Below are positions 40,485 through 47,948 of a stretch of 47,948 nucleotides of DNA, one piece after another; positions within the stretch are counted from its first letter, which is position 1; each line of letters opens with the position of its first letter. The stretch is from Fidelibacterota bacterium TCS52 (GTDB lineage: Bacteria; Fidelibacterota; Fidelibacteria; Fidelibacterales; Fidelibacteraceae), in the NCBI GenBank assembly GCA_001577215.1, contig LSCC01000025.1, forward strand, positions 1 to 47,948, in the 5' to 3' direction. The notes beneath the pieces were generated by a model that did no database searches, was not told the origin of the DNA, and was given only the letters and a program-made list of their open reading frames with translations. Made by a program: the position numbers and the translations under genes.

Positions 40485-42194
40485 TTATCTATCCACTTTT
40501 TTACCAACAAAAAATATCATAAAGAAAAGAATTCCACTTCCTATTATTAATAAAATCCAAACAGGTACTCCTAATGATGCAGGGATGTATCCAATCAATA
40601 TTGCAATTATTGCTACGGGAATAGTATAAAATAATTGAGTGCGGACATGGTCAATATGATCACAAGAAGCCCCCATAGATGATAAAATTGTCGTATCTGA
40701 AATTGGTGAACAATGGTCTCCAAATATTGCGCCGGTTAGAACTGCACCAATATTAATACTTAAAAAGAGTGGATCTGGTGAGATTGCAAATGCTAATGGA
40801 ATCGTTAGTGGCATTAAAATTCCCATTGTTCCATAAGATGTTCCAGTCGCAAATGAAATTATTGCCCCAAGGATAAAAATTATTGATGAGAGTAAGAATG
40901 GAGGAATTCTTCCGGATAAAATACTTACTAAATATCTTGCAGTACCTAATTCCTTTACAACCCCACTTAATGTCCAAGCAAGTGCTAATATTAAAATAGT
41001 AATTACCAATGATTTTACTCCTTTTACCCAAATTTCAATTGCTTCTTTGATGGAAAATATTTTTTGAAAACGCCCCATTAAAGCTGCCAAGATACTTGAT
41101 AAAAAAGCTGCCTGAAAAAGAACAATAGCTGCATTAGAATTACTGAAACATTCTCTTAATGCGAATCCAGATATTGGATTGTTTTTTATCTGGTTTATCA
41201 ATTCATAATTGGTTCCAGCTAATATCGTTTGATATCCATTATAATATAATCCTAAAAAAGCTACAGTTATCAGAGTTGAAATTGGTAAAATTGCATTAAC
41301 CATTCTTAACTTAATATCTTTCTTTGGTTGAATACCTTGATTTTCTAGATCGCTTAATAATTCCGCTGTATCAGAATGAACCTTACCTGTTTTGCGAGCT
41401 CTTAATTCTGCTTGTCTCATAGGTCCAAATTCTCTTAACAAAATTGCTGAAAAGAAAATAAATATCAGGATAAAAATATTGTAAAATCTAAATGGAATAG
41501 TAGAAACAAAAACACCATAAGCACTTACATCTTGTCCTATTACATCAAATCCATCTTTAATTAATCCTAATTCATAACCTATCCAAGTAGAAATTAAAGC
41601 AATACCTGCTATGGGAGCTGCTGTAGCATCAATTACAAATGATAATTTCTCTCGTGAAACTCTCATTTTATCTGTTACAGGTCTCATTATCGGACCAACT
41701 GTTAGAGCATTGGCATAATCATCAAAAAACACTGTAATTCCTAATAACCAAGTATAAATTTGTGCAGAAGTTGGTGATTTAGCTTTTTTTGATAGTTTTT
41801 CGGCAATTGCCTTTGCACCACCCATTTTTGAAATTAATGCTATTAATCCACCAATTGTTAATGTTTGTAAAATAATTCCAGCATTCCAGGGTGAAGAGAT
41901 CGCCTCTAATATTTCTTGTGTTACTTTTAAAAAACTAAATACAAATGAGCTGATTATATTATGTTTTTCTATTAATAAAATATAAATACCAGAAAATACT
42001 CCTGTAAATAAAGATAAAAGCACATTTTTAGTAATAAAAGCCAATACAATTGCAACTAATGGAGGAATTAATGTCCAAATACCCCATTTATCAGCATTTG
42101 CTTGTGCCATAGAAGAATCAGCAGAAAAGCCAATAGAAACAAAAATAATTAATAATAATATTCCAACTATAAAAAATTTGAGAAATTTACTCAT
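40485..42194 (-). CDS. NhaC family Na+/H+ antiporter
   Basis: 'WTLIPPLVAIVLAFITKNVLLSLFTGVFSGI', 'FFDDYANALTVGPIMRPVTDKMRVSREKLSFVIDATAAPIAGIALISTWIGYE', 'FATGTSYGTMGILMPLTIPLA', 'GDHCSPISDTTILSSMGASCDHIDHV'; ATG 42194 preferred over TTG 42209. Confidence 0.92.
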   Translation of the reverse strand: MSKFLKFFIVGILLLIIFVSIGFSADSSMAQANADKWGIWTLIPPLVAIVLAFITKNVLLSLFTGVFSGIYILLIEKHNIISSFVFSFLKVTQEILEAISSPWNAGIILQTLTIGGLIALISKMGGAKAIAEKLSKKAKSPTSAQIYTWLLGITVFFDDYANALTVGPIMRPVTDKMRVSREKLSFVIDATAAPIAGIALISTWIGYELGLIKDGFDVIGQDVSAYGVFVSTIPFRFYNIFILIFIFFSAILLREFGPMRQAELRARKTGKVHSDTAELLSDLENQGIQPKKDIKLRMVNAILPISTLITVAFLGLYYNGYQTILAGTNYELINQIKNNPISGFALRECFSNSNAAIVLFQAAFLSSILAALMGRFQKIFSIKEAIEIWVKGVKSLVITILILALAWTLSGVVKELGTARYLVSILSGRIPPFLLSSIIFILGAIISFATGTSYGTMGILMPLTIPLAFAISPDPLFLSINIGAVLTGAIFGDHCSPISDTTILSSMGASCDHIDHVRTQLFYTIPVAIIAILIGYIPASLGVPVWILLIIGSGILFFMIFFVGKKVDR

Positions 42195-42290
42195 TGATAC
42201 CTCGTTCAATTATAAATATTTATTTGTACATTCATCACTCAAAATTTAAAAGATATATTTATAAATTACAAAGATAAATATGTAAAAATA

Positions 42291-42322
42291 AAAAAAGACA
42301 GAATATAAATTCTGCCTTTTTA
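42291..42322 (-). terminator. Rho-independent terminator after the 43491-42343 gene
   Basis: aaaaaagaCAGAATataaATTCTGccttttt; on the minus strand the hairpin is followed by a T run. Confidence 0.65.
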
Positions 42323-42342
42323 TTATAATAAGATATTTGTAT

Positions 42343-43491
42343 TTAAAAATGTACAGACATTCCTAAAACTATTTGATCCCAAGTTTCATTAATAATACTT
42401 CCATTATCGGTTTCATAATCCCAATAGTATCTCTGATAGGCTCCATGAATACTTATCTGTTGTTTTATTAAATATGAAAATCCACCACTTATTACATTTC
42501 TATTCTTATCAGAATGTGGTTCAGGTAAAATTTGATAACCGCCGTATAAATGTAATGGTAGAAAAGGCATATGAAGTGCACCACCAAAATGATGTGATAT
42601 TGTTTGTGAAAGATTATTTTCTATTTCTTCGTTAATGTCTGTAACATCAGATGAATATAGATCGTCTGACGAAAACTCCATATTTTTCCAATCAGTCCAC
42701 TCTGTTTCATAAAAAAGATTAAAATACTTGAATAATGCACTTGCCCCGACATGAATTGTCAATGGTTTTGTTGAAGAATATTCTAAATTACCTAATTCAT
42801 ATCCATCATTAAAAGTGAATTCATCATTGATGTTTATTTCTTTTGGAAGATCAACAGAAATACCCCAATTAAAATGTTTTGATATTATTTGAAACATTCC
42901 TATTGTAGCACTAACACCAATATAATCAACATTTTGAGTGAATCCTGAAGTGTCGGGAGATATATTTGGATATTCTTTTAAAATATCAATTTGACCATAT
43001 GGAATAATAATATCAGCTCCAATAAATAAATTCTCGGAAATTTCTGATGCCAATGCAAAATGCCAATTTTTAATTTTCCCTTCGTTTCGTTGTTTAAAAG
43101 TATATCCATTTTGATCAATATCTTGATAGGAGAGTGCGAATTCTTTTTCTTTTTCTAAACTTGTTGCAATAACTATACTACCACGATAGACCTTAAGTGG
43201 ATAAATAAAACTGAATGTCCCAAAACTACTTTGAGGTAAATTATTTGCGCTACTATTAAATTCACTAGAAGTATATGTGAGTTCAAACGTTCTAAATCGT
43301 TGTAATCCAAGGTTTGCTGGATTACTTGTAAATTCAGGAATAACTTGCCCACCTGCTACTGTTGCATTTCCAATTCCAATACTAATTGATTGCGAACCTT
43401 TAAATCCGTAAAATGGAGATAAAGCATCAATATAATTTTGAGAGAATAAAAAAGAAAATGAGAATAGTATTGTTAAAAGTATTTTTTTCAT
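42343..43491 (-). CDS. Outer membrane beta-barrel protein (OmpP1/FadL- or PorV-like)
   Basis: Signal peptide; 'GSQSISIGIGNATVAGGQVIPEFTSNPANLGLQRFRTFELTYTSSEF'; alternating strands; terminal '...IVLGMSVHF'. Confidence 0.62.
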   Translation of the reverse strand: MKKILLTILFSFSFLFSQNYIDALSPFYGFKGSQSISIGIGNATVAGGQVIPEFTSNPANLGLQRFRTFELTYTSSEFNSSANNLPQSSFGTFSFIYPLKVYRGSIVIATSLEKEKEFALSYQDIDQNGYTFKQRNEGKIKNWHFALASEISENLFIGADIIIPYGQIDILKEYPNISPDTSGFTQNVDYIGVSATIGMFQIISKHFNWGISVDLPKEININDEFTFNDGYELGNLEYSSTKPLTIHVGASALFKYFNLFYETEWTDWKNMEFSSDDLYSSDVTDINEEIENNLSQTISHHFGGALHMPFLPLHLYGGYQILPEPHSDKNRNVISGGFSYLIKQQISIHGAYQRYYWDYETDNGSIINETWDQIVLGMSVHF

Positions 43492-44213
43492 TATCGTTTC
43501 CTTGATCTACTTCTTTTTGATGATTTTTTATTTGAGTTATTTGAAGAATTGTTTGAAGATTGTGATTTTGATGAACTGTGTGATTTTGTTACTGTTGCAT
43601 TGGAACTGGAAGTGTTTGATTTTCGTGAGTTAGATTTTGCCCCTGAATTTCTTGAAGATTTGTTAGTATTGTCACTATTAGAATTTGAATTAGTGGCTGT
43701 TTTTACAGATGGGCTATTGTTCGAATTTGTAATTGTTCCCCCAGTATTTCTTGTTGATGGTGCTAATAGAGGAGGAGGTGGGTCACTTGCTCTTGTCCCA
43801 CTTAATCTCCTATTTCTGGGATATGTTCTTCTGTCTCTTTTTGTATTTGAAGTTGTGCTGGAAGAACCACTATTCCATCCATACCAATCATTCCAATAAT
43901 ACCAATGATCGTGATGACTATAAATATAATGTCCGTCATAATAATATGGTCGATAATTCCAATAATATGAATCATAATAGTATGGATCCCAAATGTAAGA
44001 ACCCCAAAATGGATTGTATCTGTAATGATATGGAGAATAATAATAATTATCATAATAATCATTATAAGTGTTTTGATTGGTAATATTTGGTTTTAATACA
44101 ATAACATCAGCAGAATCAGGGATATTATTTAAAACAGAATCTGGTGGATAAAAAGTTGTATAACATCCAGAAATTAAAATAACACTAATTAATAAAAATA
44201 ATATTTTTTTCAT
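43491..44213 (-). CDS. Low-complexity lipoprotein, Tyr/Trp/His-rich then Ser/Asn/Arg/Lys-rich
   Basis: Lipobox 'VILISGCYTTF'; Tyr/Trp-rich middle; basic tail ending KRSRSRKR; TAATG overlap with the downstream gene; RBS ggag. Confidence 0.7.
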   Translation of the reverse strand: MKKILFLLISVILISGCYTTFYPPDSVLNNIPDSADVIVLKPNITNQNTYNDYYDNYYYSPYHYRYNPFWGSYIWDPYYYDSYYWNYRPYYYDGHYIYSHHDHWYYWNDWYGWNSGSSSTTSNTKRDRRTYPRNRRLSGTRASDPPPPLLAPSTRNTGGTITNSNNSPSVKTATNSNSNSDNTNKSSRNSGAKSNSRKSNTSSSNATVTKSHSSSKSQSSNNSSNNSNKKSSKRSRSRKR

Positions 44214-44355
44214 TTTAATCTCCTTTTTCGGAAGTTTACAAATAATAAACTAAAATTACAAATAAATGTTTCAAATAATATATCATTTCTTTATTCATTC
44301 TTAATTATTAGACACAATATTATTAAAATAGTTAGCAATAATGTAAAAAATATTT

Positions 44356-45339
44356 TTAAAAATGATAGTGTTTTTTAGTGCTTCTTTCTTTGGTTTGTCT
44401 ATTAATTATACTTATAATTTTTTTTACCATTTTGTCTTTAGGAAGTGTTTTTTTATATTCAAACCAAAAATGGGGTGAATATTTTCTGAACCATGTAAGT
44501 TGCCTTTTGGCATAATTTCTTGTCTTTTTTTTAATTTCTGTAATTGCTTTTAAAAGAGAATATTCTTTGTTAAAATATTTGATTATTTCTTTATAACCAA
44601 CAGTATTGAGAGAATTTAATTTTTCATTATAGCCCATATTTAAAATATTTTGTACTTCTTCTACCAAGCCGTTTTTAATCATTTTATCAACTCTATTATT
44701 TATTTTTTCATAAAGAATATTTCTCGGACATTTTAATCCGACTATTAAATAGTCATAAGAGAATTGATTTTTTTGTTCTTTAAAATGTTCTGTAGGATAT
44801 TTTCCGGTTATTTCAAATATTTCAAAAGATCTGGCTATTCTTTTTTTATCATTTTTACTAAATGTCTTTGCATATTCAGGATCATTTATTTTCAGTTCTT
44901 CCCACAATTTATTCCAACCAATTTTTTCTCCTTTTTCATATATATTTGCGCGAATTTTTTTATCTGTAGTTGAATTGTCAAATATCATTCCCAAAATTGC
45001 TTGAATATAAAATCCTGAACCGCCACAAATAATCGTTGGTTTGTTTTTCTCTACATTTTTATCAATTATTTCTCGAGCGAGATTTCCAAATTTTCCTGCA
45101 CTAAAAAATTCATCTGGTTTTAAAATATCAACAAAATGATGTTTTATTTTCGATAAATATTTTTGAGACGGTTTTGCTGTTCCAATATTTAAAAATTTAT
45201 AAACTTGTCTGCTATCTGCTGAAATTATCTCAGCATTTAGTTCCTTTGCCAAAGATAATGATAATTCTGTTTTACCGCTACCTGTAGGACCGACTAAAAA
45301 TATTATTGGGTTTTTACTTATTTTATTTCGTTTAATCAT
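44356..45339 (-). CDS. miaA: tRNA dimethylallyltransferase
   Basis: 'IIFLVGPTGSGKTELSLSLAKELNAEIISADSRQVYKFLNIGTAKPS', 'GGSGFYIQAIL', 'TRNYAKRQLTWFRK'. Confidence 0.96.
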   Translation of the reverse strand: MIKRNKISKNPIIFLVGPTGSGKTELSLSLAKELNAEIISADSRQVYKFLNIGTAKPSQKYLSKIKHHFVDILKPDEFFSAGKFGNLAREIIDKNVEKNKPTIICGGSGFYIQAILGMIFDNSTTDKKIRANIYEKGEKIGWNKLWEELKINDPEYAKTFSKNDKKRIARSFEIFEITGKYPTEHFKEQKNQFSYDYLIVGLKCPRNILYEKINNRVDKMIKNGLVEEVQNILNMGYNEKLNSLNTVGYKEIIKYFNKEYSLLKAITEIKKKTRNYAKRQLTWFRKYSPHFWFEYKKTLPKDKMVKKIISIINRQTKERSTKKHYHF

Positions 45340-46180
45340 TAAATAACAAACTAAAATCTAAATTATTTACAGAATGAGTTAACGCTCCTACAGAAATAAA
45401 ATCTACACCGGTTATGGCAATTTCTCTGACATTATTCAAATTAACATCTCCGGATGCTTCTAATTCTATTTTTGTGTTATTAAGCTTTACTGCTTTTTTT
45501 AAATTAGAAATTGAAAAGTGGTCTAACATTATTCTATCTATTGGGAATTTGAGTGCTTTTTTAAACTCAGAAATATTGGTTACTTCAATTTCAATTGTAA
45601 CTTTTTTATTCAATTTATCGTTGAATTTTAGAGCAGAATTGATTGCTTTTTCAATTCCTCCGATCCAACGAATATGATTTTCTTTAATTAAAATCATGTC
45701 AAATAAACCGTAACGATGGTTTTTTCCACCGCCACATTTAACTGAATATTTATCCAATTCTCTTAGTAATGGCATTGTCTTACGCGTATCAAGGATTTTA
45801 CAATTTGTATCTTTTATTAAATTTGTATACTTCTTTACTGTGGTTGCAATTCCCGACATTCTACCGAGAATATTTAAAGCAGTTCGTTCGGCAGTAAGTA
45901 TAGATTGGCCATTTCCGCTAATTGATAAAATTTCATCGCCAGTTTTTATTTTTTCTCTATCAGATTTTTGGATTGATATTGCAAGCGATGAATCTAAATA
46001 TTTAAATATCTGTTTTGTAACTTCAACTCCGGCTAAAATTCCCGATTCCTTTACAACAATTTTTGCATTTGCATTTGTATTTACGTTCATTGCACTTGAA
46101 GTAATATCTCCAGATTGAATATCTTCATTAAGTGCATTTTTTATTATTTTATTTACTTTTTCCCAATTTAGTTTTGACAT
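45332..46180 (-). CDS. nadC: Nicotinate-nucleotide pyrophosphorylase (carboxylating)
   Basis: 'ALNEDIQSGDITSSA', 'AERTALNILGRMSGIATTVKKY', 'ILDTRKTMPLLRELDKYSVKCGGGKNHRYGLFDMILIKENHI', 'IEIEVTN', 'LEASGDVNLNNVREIAITGVDFISVGALTHS'. Confidence 0.96.
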   Translation of the reverse strand: MSKLNWEKVNKIIKNALNEDIQSGDITSSAMNVNTNANAKIVVKESGILAGVEVTKQIFKYLDSSLAISIQKSDREKIKTGDEILSISGNGQSILTAERTALNILGRMSGIATTVKKYTNLIKDTNCKILDTRKTMPLLRELDKYSVKCGGGKNHRYGLFDMILIKENHIRWIGGIEKAINSALKFNDKLNKKVTIEIEVTNISEFKKALKFPIDRIMLDHFSISNLKKAVKLNNTKIELEASGDVNLNNVREIAITGVDFISVGALTHSVNNLDFSLLFND

Positions 46181-46228
46181 TGTTCTCTCAATTCGATTTT
46201 ATGTAATTTATTATATTATTTTAATTAA

Positions 46229-47530
46229 TCAAAAAAGATTTTGTATTGCATATAAAGGAAAGATTTTAATATTTTCATATTCTGAAAAATTTTCATGTGA
46301 AATACGAATTCCATAAACGGGTTTATTCTTATTCAAAAAAATGTTCATACTTTGCATTTGCCCTTTAGTGCCTGATTTCACTTCAATTGGAAAAATTTTC
46401 CCACTTATTGAAATTATATAATCGATTTCTGCATTGCTACTTTTTGCTTCTCTATGCCAATAATAAAGATGAGGACGTAATGAAAGTGACTGAGCCTTAA
46501 TCAATTCTAAACCAGCATATAATTCTGTTAATTTTCCTTTGTTAATTATTTTCTCAAAATCTTCTGTTAAATATTTTTTTAAATCCATACCGGATAATAT
46601 CTGATAAATTCCTGTATCAAATAATAACACTTTAAATTTTTTGGAATTAATTTGTGATCCCAACGGCAAACCGGAAGCGGAAGTATGATAAATTTTATAT
46701 GCAATTCCAGAATTTATTAACAAATCCAATCCAGTTTTATATGTTTTTGATTTTTTATTTCCAATTTTTGAATATTTGAATTTCTGACCGGTTTGGAAAA
46801 CAATTGAATTAAATACAGATTGTAAATCTAAGGTAGATACTCTGTTTTTATATTTACTGAAATCATCAAATATTGTTATAATGTGATTTTCTAATATTTC
46901 GTGACATTCAAAAAAATTTTTTGTGTTTATGTATGTTTTAACAACTTCGGGCATTCCACCAATTAACATAAATAATTTTAATTGTTCCAATATTTTATTA
47001 TGTAAAACAGCATCAATTTTTTCTTTTGTAGTGGATATTTTTATCAATTTGACATAGCGAGACATATTTGATGCTAATAAAAATTCTTGAAAATTCATAG
47101 AATACATAAATATAGAATGAATTCTTCCAACACCAAAAGATGGTATTTGAGAAATAACAAATTCCAATAACGAACCGGCTGCGATAACATGTAATTCAGG
47201 AATTTTTTCATAAAAAAATCTCAATGAACGAAGAGCATTTGGGCATGCTTGGATTTCATCAAAAAACAATAATGTGTTGCCGGGATTTATTTGTTGTCCA
47301 TAAAATATAGATAGTTTTTCAATTATTTTTAAAGGTTCTAAAGAAGAATCGAAAAAATTCCGTACTTGAAGTTGTTCTTCAAAATTAATTTCCACAAAAT
47401 TTTCGAAACTTTTCCCAAATTCTCTAACAGAATATGTTTTACCAACTTGTCTTGCACCACGAACTAATAAAACCTTTCTATTTTTTTTATTTTTCCATTC
47501 TTTTAAGTATTTATCAATTAATCTTTTCAT
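46229..47530 (-). CDS. AAA+ ATP-binding protein (DUF4143 family)
   Basis: 'LLVRGARQVGKTYSVREFGKSFENFVEINFEE', 'LLFFDEIQACPNALRSLRFFYEKIPELHVIAAGSLLEF', C-terminal 'YYWHREAKSSNAEIDYIISISGKIFPIEVKSGTKG'. Confidence 0.93.
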   Translation of the reverse strand: MKRLIDKYLKEWKNKKNRKVLLVRGARQVGKTYSVREFGKSFENFVEINFEEQLQVRNFFDSSLEPLKIIEKLSIFYGQQINPGNTLLFFDEIQACPNALRSLRFFYEKIPELHVIAAGSLLEFVISQIPSFGVGRIHSIFMYSMNFQEFLLASNMSRYVKLIKISTTKEKIDAVLHNKILEQLKLFMLIGGMPEVVKTYINTKNFFECHEILENHIITIFDDFSKYKNRVSTLDLQSVFNSIVFQTGQKFKYSKIGNKKSKTYKTGLDLLINSGIAYKIYHTSASGLPLGSQINSKKFKVLLFDTGIYQILSGMDLKKYLTEDFEKIINKGKLTELYAGLELIKAQSLSLRPHLYYWHREAKSSNAEIDYIISISGKIFPIEVKSGTKGQMQSMNIFLNKNKPVYGIRISHENFSEYENIKIFPLYAIQNLF

Positions 47531-47560
47531 TATTTTTGTTCCTTATATTGTAATATAATA

Positions 47561-47655
47561 ATCAAAAGGACAAAATACAAGGCAATAATGTCAATCAAAA
47601 GGACAAAATACAAGGCAATAATGTTGATCAAAAGGGCAAAATACAAGGCAATGAT
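47561..47655. repeat. Tandem direct repeat, 33-bp period, about 2.9 copies
   Basis: Copies at 47561-47593, 47594-47626 and 47627-47655: ATCAAAAGGRCAAAATACAAGGCAATAATGTYR, near identical. Confidence 0.93.
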
Positions 47656-47691
47656 TTTATTTTTGGATAATTTTACAATATTTTATTAGAA

Positions 47692-47948
47692 TTATTTCTT
47701 ATAACCTTTGTAATTTGTTCTCAATTTATAAATGGAATTTGTTTCATCTTCAGTAAGGTATAGTGTTTGTAAATCATCGTCACCAAATTCTATATTACTT
47801 GGTTTTTTGCCGGGAGCTTTTATCTTTTGAATAATATTTCCAAGTGGAGAAATAATATAAACTGTGCCACTACCAAAATGAGCAACATATAAATTCCCTT
47901 TTTTGTCAAATTCCAAACCATCAGGATCACCGCCCGGTAATTCAATAA
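47692..47948 (-). CDS. SMP-30/gluconolactonase/NHL-like beta-propeller protein, C-terminal part; 5' end outside window
   Basis: Open through window edge: 'IELPGGDPDGLEFDKKGNLYVAHFGSGTVYIISPLGNIIQKIKAPGKKPSNIEFGDDDLQTLYLTEDETNSIYKL'. Confidence 0.78.
   Translation of the reverse strand, partial: IELPGGDPDGLEFDKKGNLYVAHFGSGTVYIISPLGNIIQKIKAPGKKPSNIEFGDDDLQTLYLTEDETNSIYKLRTNYKGYKK

Noticed and set aside
43549-44083. Plus-strand ORFs and minus ORF 43802-44062 over the low-complexity lipoprotein
   Set aside because: Alternate frames of repetitive codons (poly-I/M or poly-F/L-E type translations); artefacts of composition.
47561-47655. CRISPR array
   Set aside because: Units are contiguous 33-bp copies with no unique spacers and no cas genes nearby; a simple tandem repeat.
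1-47948. tRNA, rRNA or known riboswitch
   Set aside because: No T-loop/anticodon arrangement, rRNA core sequence or riboswitch core was recognised by eye; tRNAscan-SE and Infernal would be needed to exclude them.

Overview
AT-rich chromosomal window, densely coded. Gene content suggests an uncultured FCB-group-like Gram-negative bacterium (inference from DUF5916, Wzi-like and LPP20-type proteins and TonB/ExbD machinery). From the left it contains: the 3' end of an aminoacyl-histidine dipeptidase; a run of lipoproteins (transglutaminase-like, parvulin PPIase, LPP20-like); a YitT-family membrane protein; a compact shikimate cluster (aroA-aroE-aroC-small membrane protein-aroK-aroB-aroQ) followed by NUDIX, queG and glgB; a Wzi-like outer-membrane protein and a GT2; gcvH-gcvPA on the minus strand; a YIP1 protein; a TolC/MacA/MacB-type efflux locus with a stand-alone ATPase and two tandem permeases; a truncated RhuM/Fic-type gene; a DUF5916 protein; a U32 peptidase; 3-methyladenine glycosylase; CPBP protease; a DUF5989-like miniprotein missed by the ORF track beside an SGNH-like protein lacking the nucleophile serine; an S41 peptidase; TolQ/ExbB-ExbD-ExbD-TonB; NhaC; an outer-membrane protein plus a Tyr/Trp-rich lipoprotein; miaA-nadC; a DUF4143 ATPase with a 33-bp tandem repeat upstream; and an NHL/SMP-30-like fragment. 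No rRNA, tRNA, CRISPR array or complete mobile element was recognised. Most of the window is ordinary. The best leads are the in-frame 33-bp repeat abutting the DUF4143 ATPase, the DUF5989 plus Ser-less SGNH pair, the decaying RhuM/Fic gene, the dual-permease MacB locus, and a dispersed 'ACAAAGGA' intergenic repeat family. No wholly new system could be demonstrated from sequence alone.
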